Source: a virus
Strand: one strand, 5' to 3'
Virus record (IMG/VR): IMGVR_UViG_3300047462_000372
Span: 1 to 37,208 of that record
Length of the DNA stretch: 37,208 nt
The translations under genes and the position numbers were made by a program. Below are positions 8,861 through 16,342 of this stretch, one piece after another. Position 1 is the first letter of the stretch. Every line of letters begins with the position of its first letter. The notes beneath the pieces are model-generated. The model saw nothing but the letters and a program-made list of their open reading frames with translations, was not told where the DNA came from and did not search any database.

Positions 8861-8874
8861 ATAGGATTTCCTAT
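8861..8874. repeat. Short inverted repeat upstream of the 392-aa exported protein
   Basis: ATAGGA and TCCTAT arms flank a 2-base spacer, 37 bases upstream of the start of the reverse-facing gene at 8824. The position would suit an operator, but a 6-bp arm can arise by chance. Confidence 0.25.
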
Positions 8875-8985
8875 CGAGACCAAGTCAGTCTAGCCGTGAA
8901 TCTTGAATGGTACCATTTTTGCAATGCAATCCACCGCTTTTCACCGATGGTGCATGGGGCGATGTCGTGACAGCACAATCGGCGC

Positions 8986-10224
8986 ATGTTACTCTCGTCC
9001 GTCGCGTCGTCGTTATCAAGTGCTGTGGCCGCTGTCTCGCAGTTCGGCCCACAAGCACCAAGCAGCCAGAAGTCCGGCGACAGACCGATCAGTTTTGTCC
9101 TGACCGATATGACGCAATCCACCGTCACGCCGGTCAAATTCACAATGATCATCCGGCCCGAGGAGTTGACCCGCACCGACGTTTCGCGCGCAACCGTGCA
9201 GCAAACTTTGGGTGGCGCTTGGTCTGATGACTTCGGCCCCGGTATTGCCTCGATCAATATCAGCGGCACGACAGGTTGGCGCGGTAATGCCCAAGGCGAC
9301 GGCATGGCGCAATTCACGACCCTCAAAAATCAGGTATTTACCAACTGGCACGCAAAACGTACTGCGGCAGTTAAAGCCGGTCTCGACCCGCGTGGCGTCG
9401 AGTTGCGCTTTGTCGACGCGCTCGATTCCACCGTGGATCTGGTGCAGCCGATGAATTTTACACTGCGACGCTCGAAGTCGCGACCACTCCTGATGCAATT
9501 CAGTATCGCGATGCTGGTCTTGAACATCGGTAGCTATACGGCCCCACCGAGCCAGTCGGCAAATGGTTTGACCAGCATGCTGCAATCGATTCAGCGTCTG
9601 ATCGCTGGTGCTCGCAATGCGGTTAATTTCGTCAATGGTGTTGTCGGCCAGGTCACGTCATTCATGCAAACTGCGACCGGCATTTTCCAGTCGGTCAGCA
9701 ATCTGGTTCAAGCTGCTGAAGCCGTCCCGCAAAGCCTTATCGGTTCCGCGCAGGCGATGGCGCAAGCTGGTACGACCATGTTCGCCACAATCGCCTCGAT
9801 TCCAACCAATACCACCGCGCAAATGGCTGCTGCCATGTCGATCTCGTCCGAGTTCTCGAACGTCCTTTGTCTGCTCGGTAACGTCGTCAGTGCGCAGCAA
9901 ACCTATCCGGACTATACCCCGCTCTACGGTGCATCAAATTGCAGTTCGACCAATGGCGGCAGCCCCGTCAGCGCCTATGCTGACACCAATCCGTTTTATG
10001 CGGTCGCAGGCAGTCCGCAAAACGCGCCAGCGCCTGCTGCATCTGCGTCGGCAGCACCGGCGATCTCTGTGCCGACCGTGCCAGTGCCCACGGTGACGAT
10101 CACACCTGCTGCCCGGCAATCCATCGCACTGGTCAACAGTTCCGATCCGGTTCTCGCACCGATGTCGATTGCCACACTCGGCGTGGCCGCAGCCAACATC
10201 GCCGCCGGAGTCTCCGTGCGATGA
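8986..10224 (+). CDS. Baseplate/tail protein preceding the LysM-gp25 gene
   Basis: A 412-residue protein. Residues about 40-175 form a compact alpha/beta region (VKFTMIIRPEELTR, then LRFVDALDSTVDLVQPMNFTLRRSKSRPLL, then QFSIAMLVLNIGSY) that reads like a baseplate protein connecting tube and wedges, as XkdP-type proteins do. Residues about 185-290 are Ala/Gln/Ser-rich amphipathic helix. The end (about 335-375) is a low-complexity Ala-Pro-Val-Thr linker. An in-frame stop at 8968 makes the ATG at 8986 the first start, without a clear ribosome binding site. It overlaps the next gene by 4 bases, so the two are probably coupled. The role is inferred from position before LysM/gp25 and gpJ homologues. 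Confidence 0.55.
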   Translation: MLLSSVASSLSSAVAAVSQFGPQAPSSQKSGDRPISFVLTDMTQSTVTPVKFTMIIRPEELTRTDVSRATVQQTLGGAWSDDFGPGIASINISGTTGWRGNAQGDGMAQFTTLKNQVFTNWHAKRTAAVKAGLDPRGVELRFVDALDSTVDLVQPMNFTLRRSKSRPLLMQFSIAMLVLNIGSYTAPPSQSANGLTSMLQSIQRLIAGARNAVNFVNGVVGQVTSFMQTATGIFQSVSNLVQAAEAVPQSLIGSAQAMAQAGTTMFATIASIPTNTTAQMAAAMSISSEFSNVLCLLGNVVSAQQTYPDYTPLYGASNCSSTNGGSPVSAYADTNPFYAVAGSPQNAPAPAASASAAPAISVPTVPVPTVTITPAARQSIALVNSSDPVLAPMSIATLGVAAANIAAGVSVR

Positions 10225-10835
10225 CGACGCCTTTTGACCGTCCGTTAAACGGCTATCGCTTCGTGCAGACGCAGTACGGCGATACGCTGCCGACGATCGC
10301 GGCACGCGAGTTGGGCGATGCCGGACGCTGGGCAGAGCTGATTGTCTTGAACGGCATGAGCTATCCCTACCTGACGGACGATCCCGCCAAGGTTGCATCG
10401 GGCGTCTTCCTTACCGGCGGCTTGATCACTGTTCCAGCGGCAACGCCGGGTGCTGCCACCAACGATCCCGATGCGGTGTTCGGGCAGGACATCCTGCTCA
10501 CGAATGGTGGATTCTCTTTTGAGAATGGCGACTTCGCCGTTGTCAGCGGTCTGGATAATCTGAATCAGGCATTGACCAATGCGCTCGATACCGATCAGGG
10601 CGAACTGATCTATCACACCAGCTACGGCAGCCTGGTGCGCCTGGTCGTGGGCGGCAAGAACGATCCGACCGATATATTACTGGCGGCGGACTACGCCAAA
10701 TCGACGGTAATGGCTGACCCGCGCATCTCCAGTGTCGCCAGTTCTACCGGCACAGCGCTTGGTAATGCGGTCAGCGTTGCCGTCGACGCCGTCACGATTG
10801 AAGGTTCGACGTCTTTGACCGGCACGACGTATTAG
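10221..10835 (+). CDS. Baseplate wedge protein: LysM-like domain fused to gp25/gpW-like domain
   Basis: A 204-residue protein whose start overlaps the previous stop (ATGA). Residues about 10-75 follow a LysM-like pattern (YRFVQTQYGDTLPTIAARELGD, WAELIVLNGMSYPY, LITVPA), as in tail proteins of the T4 gp53 and XkdP type. Residues about 85-200 fit the gp25-like lysozyme-fold wedge protein (DILLTNGGFSFENGDFAVVSGLDNLNQAL, then TDQGELIYHTSYGS). In many phages these are two genes or are linked to other partners; here they form one chain. Proteins of this class start sheath assembly and link the hub to the wedges. The following gpJ-like gene supports the call. Confidence 0.7.
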   Translation: MTTPFDRPLNGYRFVQTQYGDTLPTIAARELGDAGRWAELIVLNGMSYPYLTDDPAKVASGVFLTGGLITVPAATPGAATNDPDAVFGQDILLTNGGFSFENGDFAVVSGLDNLNQALTNALDTDQGELIYHTSYGSLVRLVVGGKNDPTDILLAADYAKSTVMADPRISSVASSTGTALGNAVSVAVDAVTIEGSTSLTGTTY

Positions 10836-10844
10836 AGGATCAGT

Positions 10845-11990
10845 TTGGCTTTTCAGATCAAGAATTTCGTTTCGATCGTCGCGTCGATGATCAACCGGAT
10901 GAAAGTCACCCAGACCAAGCTGACCGATTTTAATGTCGGCGCGGTTGCCAGAACACTGGTTGAAGCGCCAGCCGCAGAGATCGATCAACTGTATCAACAG
11001 ATGTTCAATGGTCTGCGCGAGGCGATTCCGGTGTCGGTGTACCAGTCGTTCTCGTTCGCGCCACTGGCGGCTACCGCAGCCACGGGCTCGATCCAGTTGA
11101 CGATTGCCCCACAGACGACGCCAATATCCATTGCGGCCGGAACGTTATTTTCGACTGCCGTCAGTGCAAATCAGTATGCGGCAATTGCTGCGGTCATCGT
11201 TCCGGCCGGAGCCACCACAGCTTCAATTGCGGTTGTTGCGACGACGACCGGGGCGGCGACCAATCTCGTCGCCAATTGCCTATTTACGATGACGCCGTCG
11301 CCAGCGGGTTTCGTGTCGGCCGCTAACCTTGCGCCCTTTGTGAGTGGGCAGGATACCGAGACGCCAGCCCAGCAGCAACTGCGTTTCAATGCCTTCATTG
11401 CCTCATTGCCTCGTGGAACCGTTCGAGCTCTGTACTACGGGATGAGTCTGGCCGCCGTGCTGGATGCCAACGGCAACGTAATTGAGCGTCCGATATTCAC
11501 ATCCGTCGTGGAGCCGTATCTGACCGACCCCACGAAGCCCGTCGCGCTTGTGAACTGCTATGTGCATAACGGTGTCGGCAATACCTCGGCAGCGCTGGTT
11601 GCACAGGTGACGGCGTCGCTCTATGGCTACTACACGCCCCAAGCCGTCCCTGTTCCGGGATACAAGGCGGCAGGGGTCAAGGTCGTCGTTGCTGCCGCAA
11701 CCGAAATTCCCGTCAACGTCGCGGCGCTCATTACTGCTGCGACCGGATATTCCAAGGCGGATACCGTTGTCAATGGCGTCACTATTTCGGGCTTGATTAC
11801 GCTGGCCACCGCAGCGATTGCCTCTTACCTGCAAAGCATTCCGATTGGTGGCTCGGCGCTGGTCGCAAAGATTGACGCCCTGGTAATGGCGATTCCCGGC
11901 ATCGTTAACTACACGCCGACGCTGCCTGCCGGCGACACCGCGTCGACCATGGCGCAAAAGATCATGCCGGGAACGATTGCGCTGTCATGA
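10845..11990 (+). CDS. Baseplate J-like protein (gpJ/gp47/XkdT family)
   Basis: A 381-residue protein starting with TTG at 10845 behind AGAGGA (10834-10839). The N-terminus (FVSIVASMINRMKVTQTKLTDFNVGAVARTL then EIDQLYQQMFNGLREAIPVS) is the classic Baseplate_J opening. It continues with a beta domain carrying TTGAATNLVA (LVANCLFTM) and a QDTETPAQQQLRFNAFIASLPRGTVRAL segment, where family members show E-S/T-D-E-x-RxR. Here the usual arginines are partly replaced. J proteins form the wedge scaffold around the hub. It overlaps the next gene by 4 bases (ATGA), which encodes a gpI-like protein, the standard partner. Confidence 0.85.
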   Translation: MAFQIKNFVSIVASMINRMKVTQTKLTDFNVGAVARTLVEAPAAEIDQLYQQMFNGLREAIPVSVYQSFSFAPLAATAATGSIQLTIAPQTTPISIAAGTLFSTAVSANQYAAIAAVIVPAGATTASIAVVATTTGAATNLVANCLFTMTPSPAGFVSAANLAPFVSGQDTETPAQQQLRFNAFIASLPRGTVRALYYGMSLAAVLDANGNVIERPIFTSVVEPYLTDPTKPVALVNCYVHNGVGNTSAALVAQVTASLYGYYTPQAVPVPGYKAAGVKVVVAAATEIPVNVAALITAATGYSKADTVVNGVTISGLITLATAAIASYLQSIPIGGSALVAKIDALVMAIPGIVNYTPTLPAGDTASTMAQKIMPGTIALS

Positions 11991-12865
11991 AGCTCACGCA
12001 GCGTCTGATCAATTACCTGCATCGCGTATTCGATCGCAGTCCGCAGCAATTCATCGCGCTGCGCCTCCAGTGCAATGGCACCGGCCTTACCTGGACGATC
12101 CGCGATGCCATCCTCACGGTCACACCGGCAGGCGGCACGGCGTCTCCATTGGCGATCGACCTTACAGCCTATACGGTCGCTTCGTTGGCAGCCTATATTG
12201 CCGCGCAACCCGGTTATAGCGTTCCCTACGTAGACAGTTCCGCACTCTCTGTACTCAGTTCGCAGGTACTGATCGACGGTAAGGGTGATGTGTCGCAGAC
12301 CAACGGCGACCACCTATATGGCTACACCAGCGTCGTTTGGTCTTACATGGACGCGTGCGCCGCTGAACTTGATGCAGCCGGAGTTCAGATCGGCCAGATG
12401 CTGCTGCAAATGAATACCGTCACAGCATCCGGGACATGGCTGGATCTGCAAGGAGCCTATTACGGCGTACCGCGCAATATCGGCGAAGCAGATACCCAAT
12501 ATGGGCCACGCATCATCGCGACCGTCATCCGGCCCTTGGGCAACAATGTCGCCATCGAATCCGCGCTGCGCGTGTTGAACGGCGGACTTGCCGTTTCCGT
12601 GGTCGATTACCCCGAGCTGGTCAACAACGGCTATGGCCTTTTCGATGTCGATTTCGCCGTCAGCCTGGCGATGCTGCAAGTCGAGTCGATTGCGAGCTGG
12701 CAGGCGGCGATCAGCACGATCGTCAATGGCATGCGCGACGCCGGTACGCATGTCAGGACGATCAATATTCAGGCACCTATCGAAGCAACGTTGAATCTGG
12801 GCGCGTTGGTCATTTCTGGACAAATCATTCGCGTCTATCCTCAATCCCCATCCGTGCCGACGTGA
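11987..12865 (+). CDS. Baseplate/tail protein gpI-like
   Basis: A 292-residue protein translated from an ATG overlapping the gpJ-like stop. Residues about 1-95 are a beta-rich extra domain (FIALRLQCNGTGLTWTIRD and TVASLAAYIAAQPGYS). Residues about 110-200 contain the helical part seen in gpI-type baseplate proteins (MDACAAELDAAGVQIGQMLLQM, TWLDLQGAYYGVPR). The C-terminal part carries NNVAIESALRVLNGG and a MRDAGTHVRTIN segment typical of the family. gpI proteins join the baseplate wedge to the tail fibres, and the fibre gene follows. The N-terminal extension is unusual relative to the short P2 gpI (about 176 residues). Confidence 0.65.
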   Translation: MKLTQRLINYLHRVFDRSPQQFIALRLQCNGTGLTWTIRDAILTVTPAGGTASPLAIDLTAYTVASLAAYIAAQPGYSVPYVDSSALSVLSSQVLIDGKGDVSQTNGDHLYGYTSVVWSYMDACAAELDAAGVQIGQMLLQMNTVTASGTWLDLQGAYYGVPRNIGEADTQYGPRIIATVIRPLGNNVAIESALRVLNGGLAVSVVDYPELVNNGYGLFDVDFAVSLAMLQVESIASWQAAISTIVNGMRDAGTHVRTINIQAPIEATLNLGALVISGQIIRVYPQSPSVPT

Positions 12866-12880
12866 CGACATCATCGTCGC

Positions 12881-14260
12881 ATGACGACTTATTCTGCGAC
12901 TTTGACCAATGCCGGTGCTGCGCTTTATGCGCGGGCGCTCGCAACGAATACGCCGATTGTGCTGGCCACCGCCGCCGTCGGCGATGGCGGTGGCGGCGAT
13001 ATTGCCACGCCCGACCCGACGCGCAGCGCACTCGTGAATCAGGTTTATTCCGGGCCGATCACGTCGCTGTCTGTCGATCCAGGTAATCCAAGTTTGATGT
13101 GGGCAGAGCTCGATATTCCGCCCAATATCGGCGGGTTTACGGTACGCGAAGTGGGGCTGTTCACATCCTCCGGCGTGCTGTTTGCCATCAGTAATTTCCC
13201 GGACACGTATAAACCTCTGGTTGCCAATGGTAGCTCTGCCGATCTCGTCATCAACTTCGGCCTGCTGGCATCGAACACGTCGCTAATCACGATCACCATC
13301 GATCCTTCGGTTGTGCAAGCCACGCGTGCGTGGGTATTGGCAACCATTACGCCAGCCTATCTGCTGCCCGGTGGCACGCAGTACCAGGTGCTGCAAAAGA
13401 ATTCCAGCAGCAATGGCGACGTCAGTTGGCAAGATCCGAATAACCCGTGGGAGGCGACATTTACTACGACGGGCGGGGTAGTGCCGGTGTCGGCATTGCA
13501 GGCATATAACAAGCTGATCAAGGTAACCGGAAATCTGACCAGTCCGGCGACGCTCACCTTCCCGGCGGCGTTCGGCAAATGGGTAGTGATTAACATGACG
13601 ACGGGGAATTTTACGCTGACGGCGATTGCTGTGGGCGGCACCGGTGTGCCGATCCTGCAAGGGCATGCCGACACCGTCCATTGCGATGGCGCCAATGTCT
13701 ACTATTCGACTGCGAGCGCAGGTAATCGTCCGGCACTCGATGCCTCACAGGCGATCGCCAATACCTTGTATGTCGATTCGGCAGTCGGGCAGGCTACGCC
13801 ATTCCGCTACGTGGTGCCGGTCTTCCGCAAGTATGGCTCTGCCCCCGCTCAGATGGTTCTTGTCGGGGACACGCGCGCCGCGCAGTTTCAAAGTGGCGCT
13901 GCAACGTCAATCACATGGAGCATGCCTGTGCTCTCGACGTTCAACCAGGCGAAGCCGCTGATGCTCCGGATGCATTACACAGGCGACGTGGCTGGGAATT
14001 CCTATTTTCTTCAGCTTGGTTACCAGGCGATCTTGAATGGCCCGCTCAAACCAGCGAGCTACACAAATTTGACCGAACAGATTGCAGCACCGACGGTAGC
14101 CGGGGATCTGGCGATTTACCTGACAACGAGCCTGGTTATTCCTGCCAACACCCTGACGACCCAGCAATGGGTGAATTTTGTGCTGACGCGCGTGGGTGGA
14201 AACGCCAGCGATACGAACACCGGGAATTTTCAACTGATCAATATTACGATGGAGCAATAA
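12881..14260 (+). CDS. Tail fibre protein with tail-collar N-terminal domain
   Basis: A 459-residue protein. Residues 1-150 match the phage tail-collar fibre N-terminal domain (gpH-type): start MTTYSATLTNAGAALYARAL, AAVGDGGGG, NIGGFTVREVGLF, then VQATRAW. This domain attaches the fibre to the baseplate. Residues about 185-280 form a short beta domain (LIKVTGNLTSPATLTFPAAFGKWVVINM), and the C-terminal 170 residues are a beta-sandwich-like tip beginning near RYVVPVFRKYG. The ribosome binding site is poor. Termination at 14260 directly abuts the next start. The N-terminal domain makes this the most certain fibre gene in the cassette. Confidence 0.8.
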   Translation: MTTYSATLTNAGAALYARALATNTPIVLATAAVGDGGGGDIATPDPTRSALVNQVYSGPITSLSVDPGNPSLMWAELDIPPNIGGFTVREVGLFTSSGVLFAISNFPDTYKPLVANGSSADLVINFGLLASNTSLITITIDPSVVQATRAWVLATITPAYLLPGGTQYQVLQKNSSSNGDVSWQDPNNPWEATFTTTGGVVPVSALQAYNKLIKVTGNLTSPATLTFPAAFGKWVVINMTTGNFTLTAIAVGGTGVPILQGHADTVHCDGANVYYSTASAGNRPALDASQAIANTLYVDSAVGQATPFRYVVPVFRKYGSAPAQMVLVGDTRAAQFQSGAATSITWSMPVLSTFNQAKPLMLRMHYTGDVAGNSYFLQLGYQAILNGPLKPASYTNLTEQIAAPTVAGDLAIYLTTSLVIPANTLTTQQWVNFVLTRVGGNASDTNTGNFQLINITMEQ

Positions 14261-15718
14261 ATGAGCGAATTGCTCGATGATGGCGAACTGCCATCTGGTT
14301 ATTTTTTTGCTGGCCCGACCGCGACGCCGGTTGGTGGCAACACCGGGATTTTGCCTGCCAACGGTGAAGTCGTTTCGCTGGCGACCTACCCAGGCCTCAC
14401 CTGGATGAACACGAACATCGGATTCCTGCCTGGCCCGGTTTTCACGACCCTGTTCGGGGCACCCGGCTTCAATGTGCTGCAAAGTTCCGGGCCGGGCGGC
14501 GAGATGCTTTACAACTATTCGTCGGTGATCGGTCCGTATTACATACTTTGCGGTTCCAACAACGTCCCGAACTCGACGATAGGAATCGGCGCCTCCGTCT
14601 GCATTTCTTCGGATTTGCAAAACTGGTCTATCTCGCAAATCAATACCGTGGTCGGCTCCATTTGCGTTGGCATCGTCAAGGCAGGCGCAACGTATTATGC
14701 AACGGTACAAGGTACAAATGCGCAGAGCTACATCTACAGCAGCACGAACCTGACGTCATGGGCCATCGCATTTACCTTTACTGGCGGGACGGCCGTCTAC
14801 GGTGTCAGCCAGATGATCGCGACGGGATCGATTGTCGCTTCTCTGCAAGGTGGAACTACCAATATCTCCTTCTACAATGGGGTAACCTGGTACACCGATA
14901 CGAACAATATTGGTGCGAACAATTATCTATCCAACTTCAATACCTTGTCGACTGGCGAGATCGGTGGCATCGCGCTGACCTCGTCCGGCAGCAATGGGAT
15001 TTACTCGTTTTCCGCTTGGAAATTTGGCGTCGGCGCCACCGTCACCACGATCAGTCAGGTCGATCCCGGCTTCACCGGCAGCGTGCTTTGCCCCTCGGCT
15101 AACGGCCTGTTTTCATCTTCTCCGGCTAATCCGTTTAACGCGAAGCTCTCTTACGTTGGCGGCAACTACGTCGCTACTATTGGTGGCGTCATCTACACCT
15201 CGCCGGATTTCGCACATTGGACGAAGCAGGGGGACAAGCAGTTCATCGCCATCGAAAATGTTGGCGGCACGATGTACGCTATTTCGGTCAATAGCAATAA
15301 CCTGAACCAGTATTTCTCGTCGCAGGACGGAATCAACTGGACTCTCTACTACACAAGCCCGATGAACCAGGGCTATCTTGCGGGTAATTGCGGCGCGCGA
15401 ATCCTGCCAATGTCAGGCAATGCGTGGGCGGTATGCTCCAGTGTATTCGACCAATACATGTTCCACCTCGGCGGGGTCTATGGACAGCAGGGTTCTTGGG
15501 TGTCGTTCGTCTTTAATCCGACTGGCACGCCCCTGGTCATGCAAAGCACGGACGGCGCGGCATCGAGCGTTTGTACCTTCAGCGTCGATCCGGCCGGCAC
15601 CGGCATCTTCGCAGGAAATTGCAGCCTCGTTCCTGCATACAATCCGACCCTATCCGCATTGATGCCGAACCTCACATCGCCGTATGGAGCGGGTACAGAA
15701 ATGTTCATGAAAATCTAA
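14261..15718 (+). CDS. Beta-propeller-like tail fibre/appendage protein 1
   Basis: A 485-residue protein starting on the base after the previous stop, with GGAG six bases upstream. The first 60 residues (DDGELPSGYFFAGPTATPVGG then SLATYPGLTWM) look like an attachment segment. The rest contains repeating units of the type 'ssDlqnWs', 'SSTNLTSWAI', 'TSPDFAHWTK' and 'SSQDGINWTL', each after a hydrophobic strand. This is the pattern of sialidase-type (Asp-box-like) or Kelch-like beta-propeller blades. Such proteins may recognise surface glycans. There is no transmembrane segment or signal peptide. The propeller call rests on repeat spacing seen by eye; enzymatic activity is not claimed. Confidence 0.6.
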   Translation: MSELLDDGELPSGYFFAGPTATPVGGNTGILPANGEVVSLATYPGLTWMNTNIGFLPGPVFTTLFGAPGFNVLQSSGPGGEMLYNYSSVIGPYYILCGSNNVPNSTIGIGASVCISSDLQNWSISQINTVVGSICVGIVKAGATYYATVQGTNAQSYIYSSTNLTSWAIAFTFTGGTAVYGVSQMIATGSIVASLQGGTTNISFYNGVTWYTDTNNIGANNYLSNFNTLSTGEIGGIALTSSGSNGIYSFSAWKFGVGATVTTISQVDPGFTGSVLCPSANGLFSSSPANPFNAKLSYVGGNYVATIGGVIYTSPDFAHWTKQGDKQFIAIENVGGTMYAISVNSNNLNQYFSSQDGINWTLYYTSPMNQGYLAGNCGARILPMSGNAWAVCSSVFDQYMFHLGGVYGQQGSWVSFVFNPTGTPLVMQSTDGAASSVCTFSVDPAGTGIFAGNCSLVPAYNPTLSALMPNLTSPYGAGTEMFMKI

Positions 15719-15730
15719 CCGGGCGCATCG

Positions 15731-16342
15731 ATGGCATTCCACGATCTCGCCAAAGTCACCACACAGACGCAGGGAACCGGCACGATCACTCTCGGCCTAG
15801 CTGTCTCCGGCTTTCTGACGTTTGCGCAAGCGGGCGTCATCGACCAAGAGACGGTGTCCTATGGCATCTTCGACCCGCAGTCATTGGCTTCCGAGGCGGG
15901 GCATGGCGTTTATTCGGTAGCCAACGGCACGCTGACCCGTGGCCCGATAGCATCATCCAATGGCGGGGCTGCGATCAACCTGTCGGGTTCTGCGATTGTC
16001 GTCCTAACCGTGCTCGCGGAGGATTTGACGCCGCGTCCCATCTGGCAAGTCAAGACGGCGAGCAGCAGCAACGCCAGCTATACGGCGTCGAACAACGACT
16101 GCCTGCAAATCAATACGACAAATGCCGCGTTTTCTGTCGTGCTGCCCGCCAATCCGCAACCGGGCTGGACGGTGCGCATCGCCGATTACGCAGTCACGTT
16201 CGCCACTAACAACGTCACCGTCGTTTATAGCGGAGCCGGGATTATGGGCCTCGCGCAGAACATGACCATCTCGCAAAACATCACCGTCGGCAGCATCGAT
16301 CTCGTCTATATCGATGCCGTCATGGGATGGAAGATATTATGA
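15731..16342 (+). CDS. Tail fibre-associated connector/appendage protein
   Basis: A 203-residue protein beginning MAFHDLAKVTTQTQGTGTITL, an opening I recognise in phage minor tail proteins located beside fibres. Residues about 1-100 form a beta domain with QETVSYGIFDPQSLASEAGHGVY and LTRGPIASSNGG. Residues about 115-203 form a second beta domain (CLQINTTNAAFSVVLPA, then GWTVRIADYAVTFATNNVTV, ending GWKIL), a layout common in trimeric fibre tips. The stop overlaps the start of the next gene (ATGA). It probably joins a propeller protein to the virion; the exact role is not known. Confidence 0.55.
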   Translation: MAFHDLAKVTTQTQGTGTITLGLAVSGFLTFAQAGVIDQETVSYGIFDPQSLASEAGHGVYSVANGTLTRGPIASSNGGAAINLSGSAIVVLTVLAEDLTPRPIWQVKTASSSNASYTASNNDCLQINTTNAAFSVVLPANPQPGWTVRIADYAVTFATNNVTVVYSGAGIMGLAQNMTISQNITVGSIDLVYIDAVMGWKIL

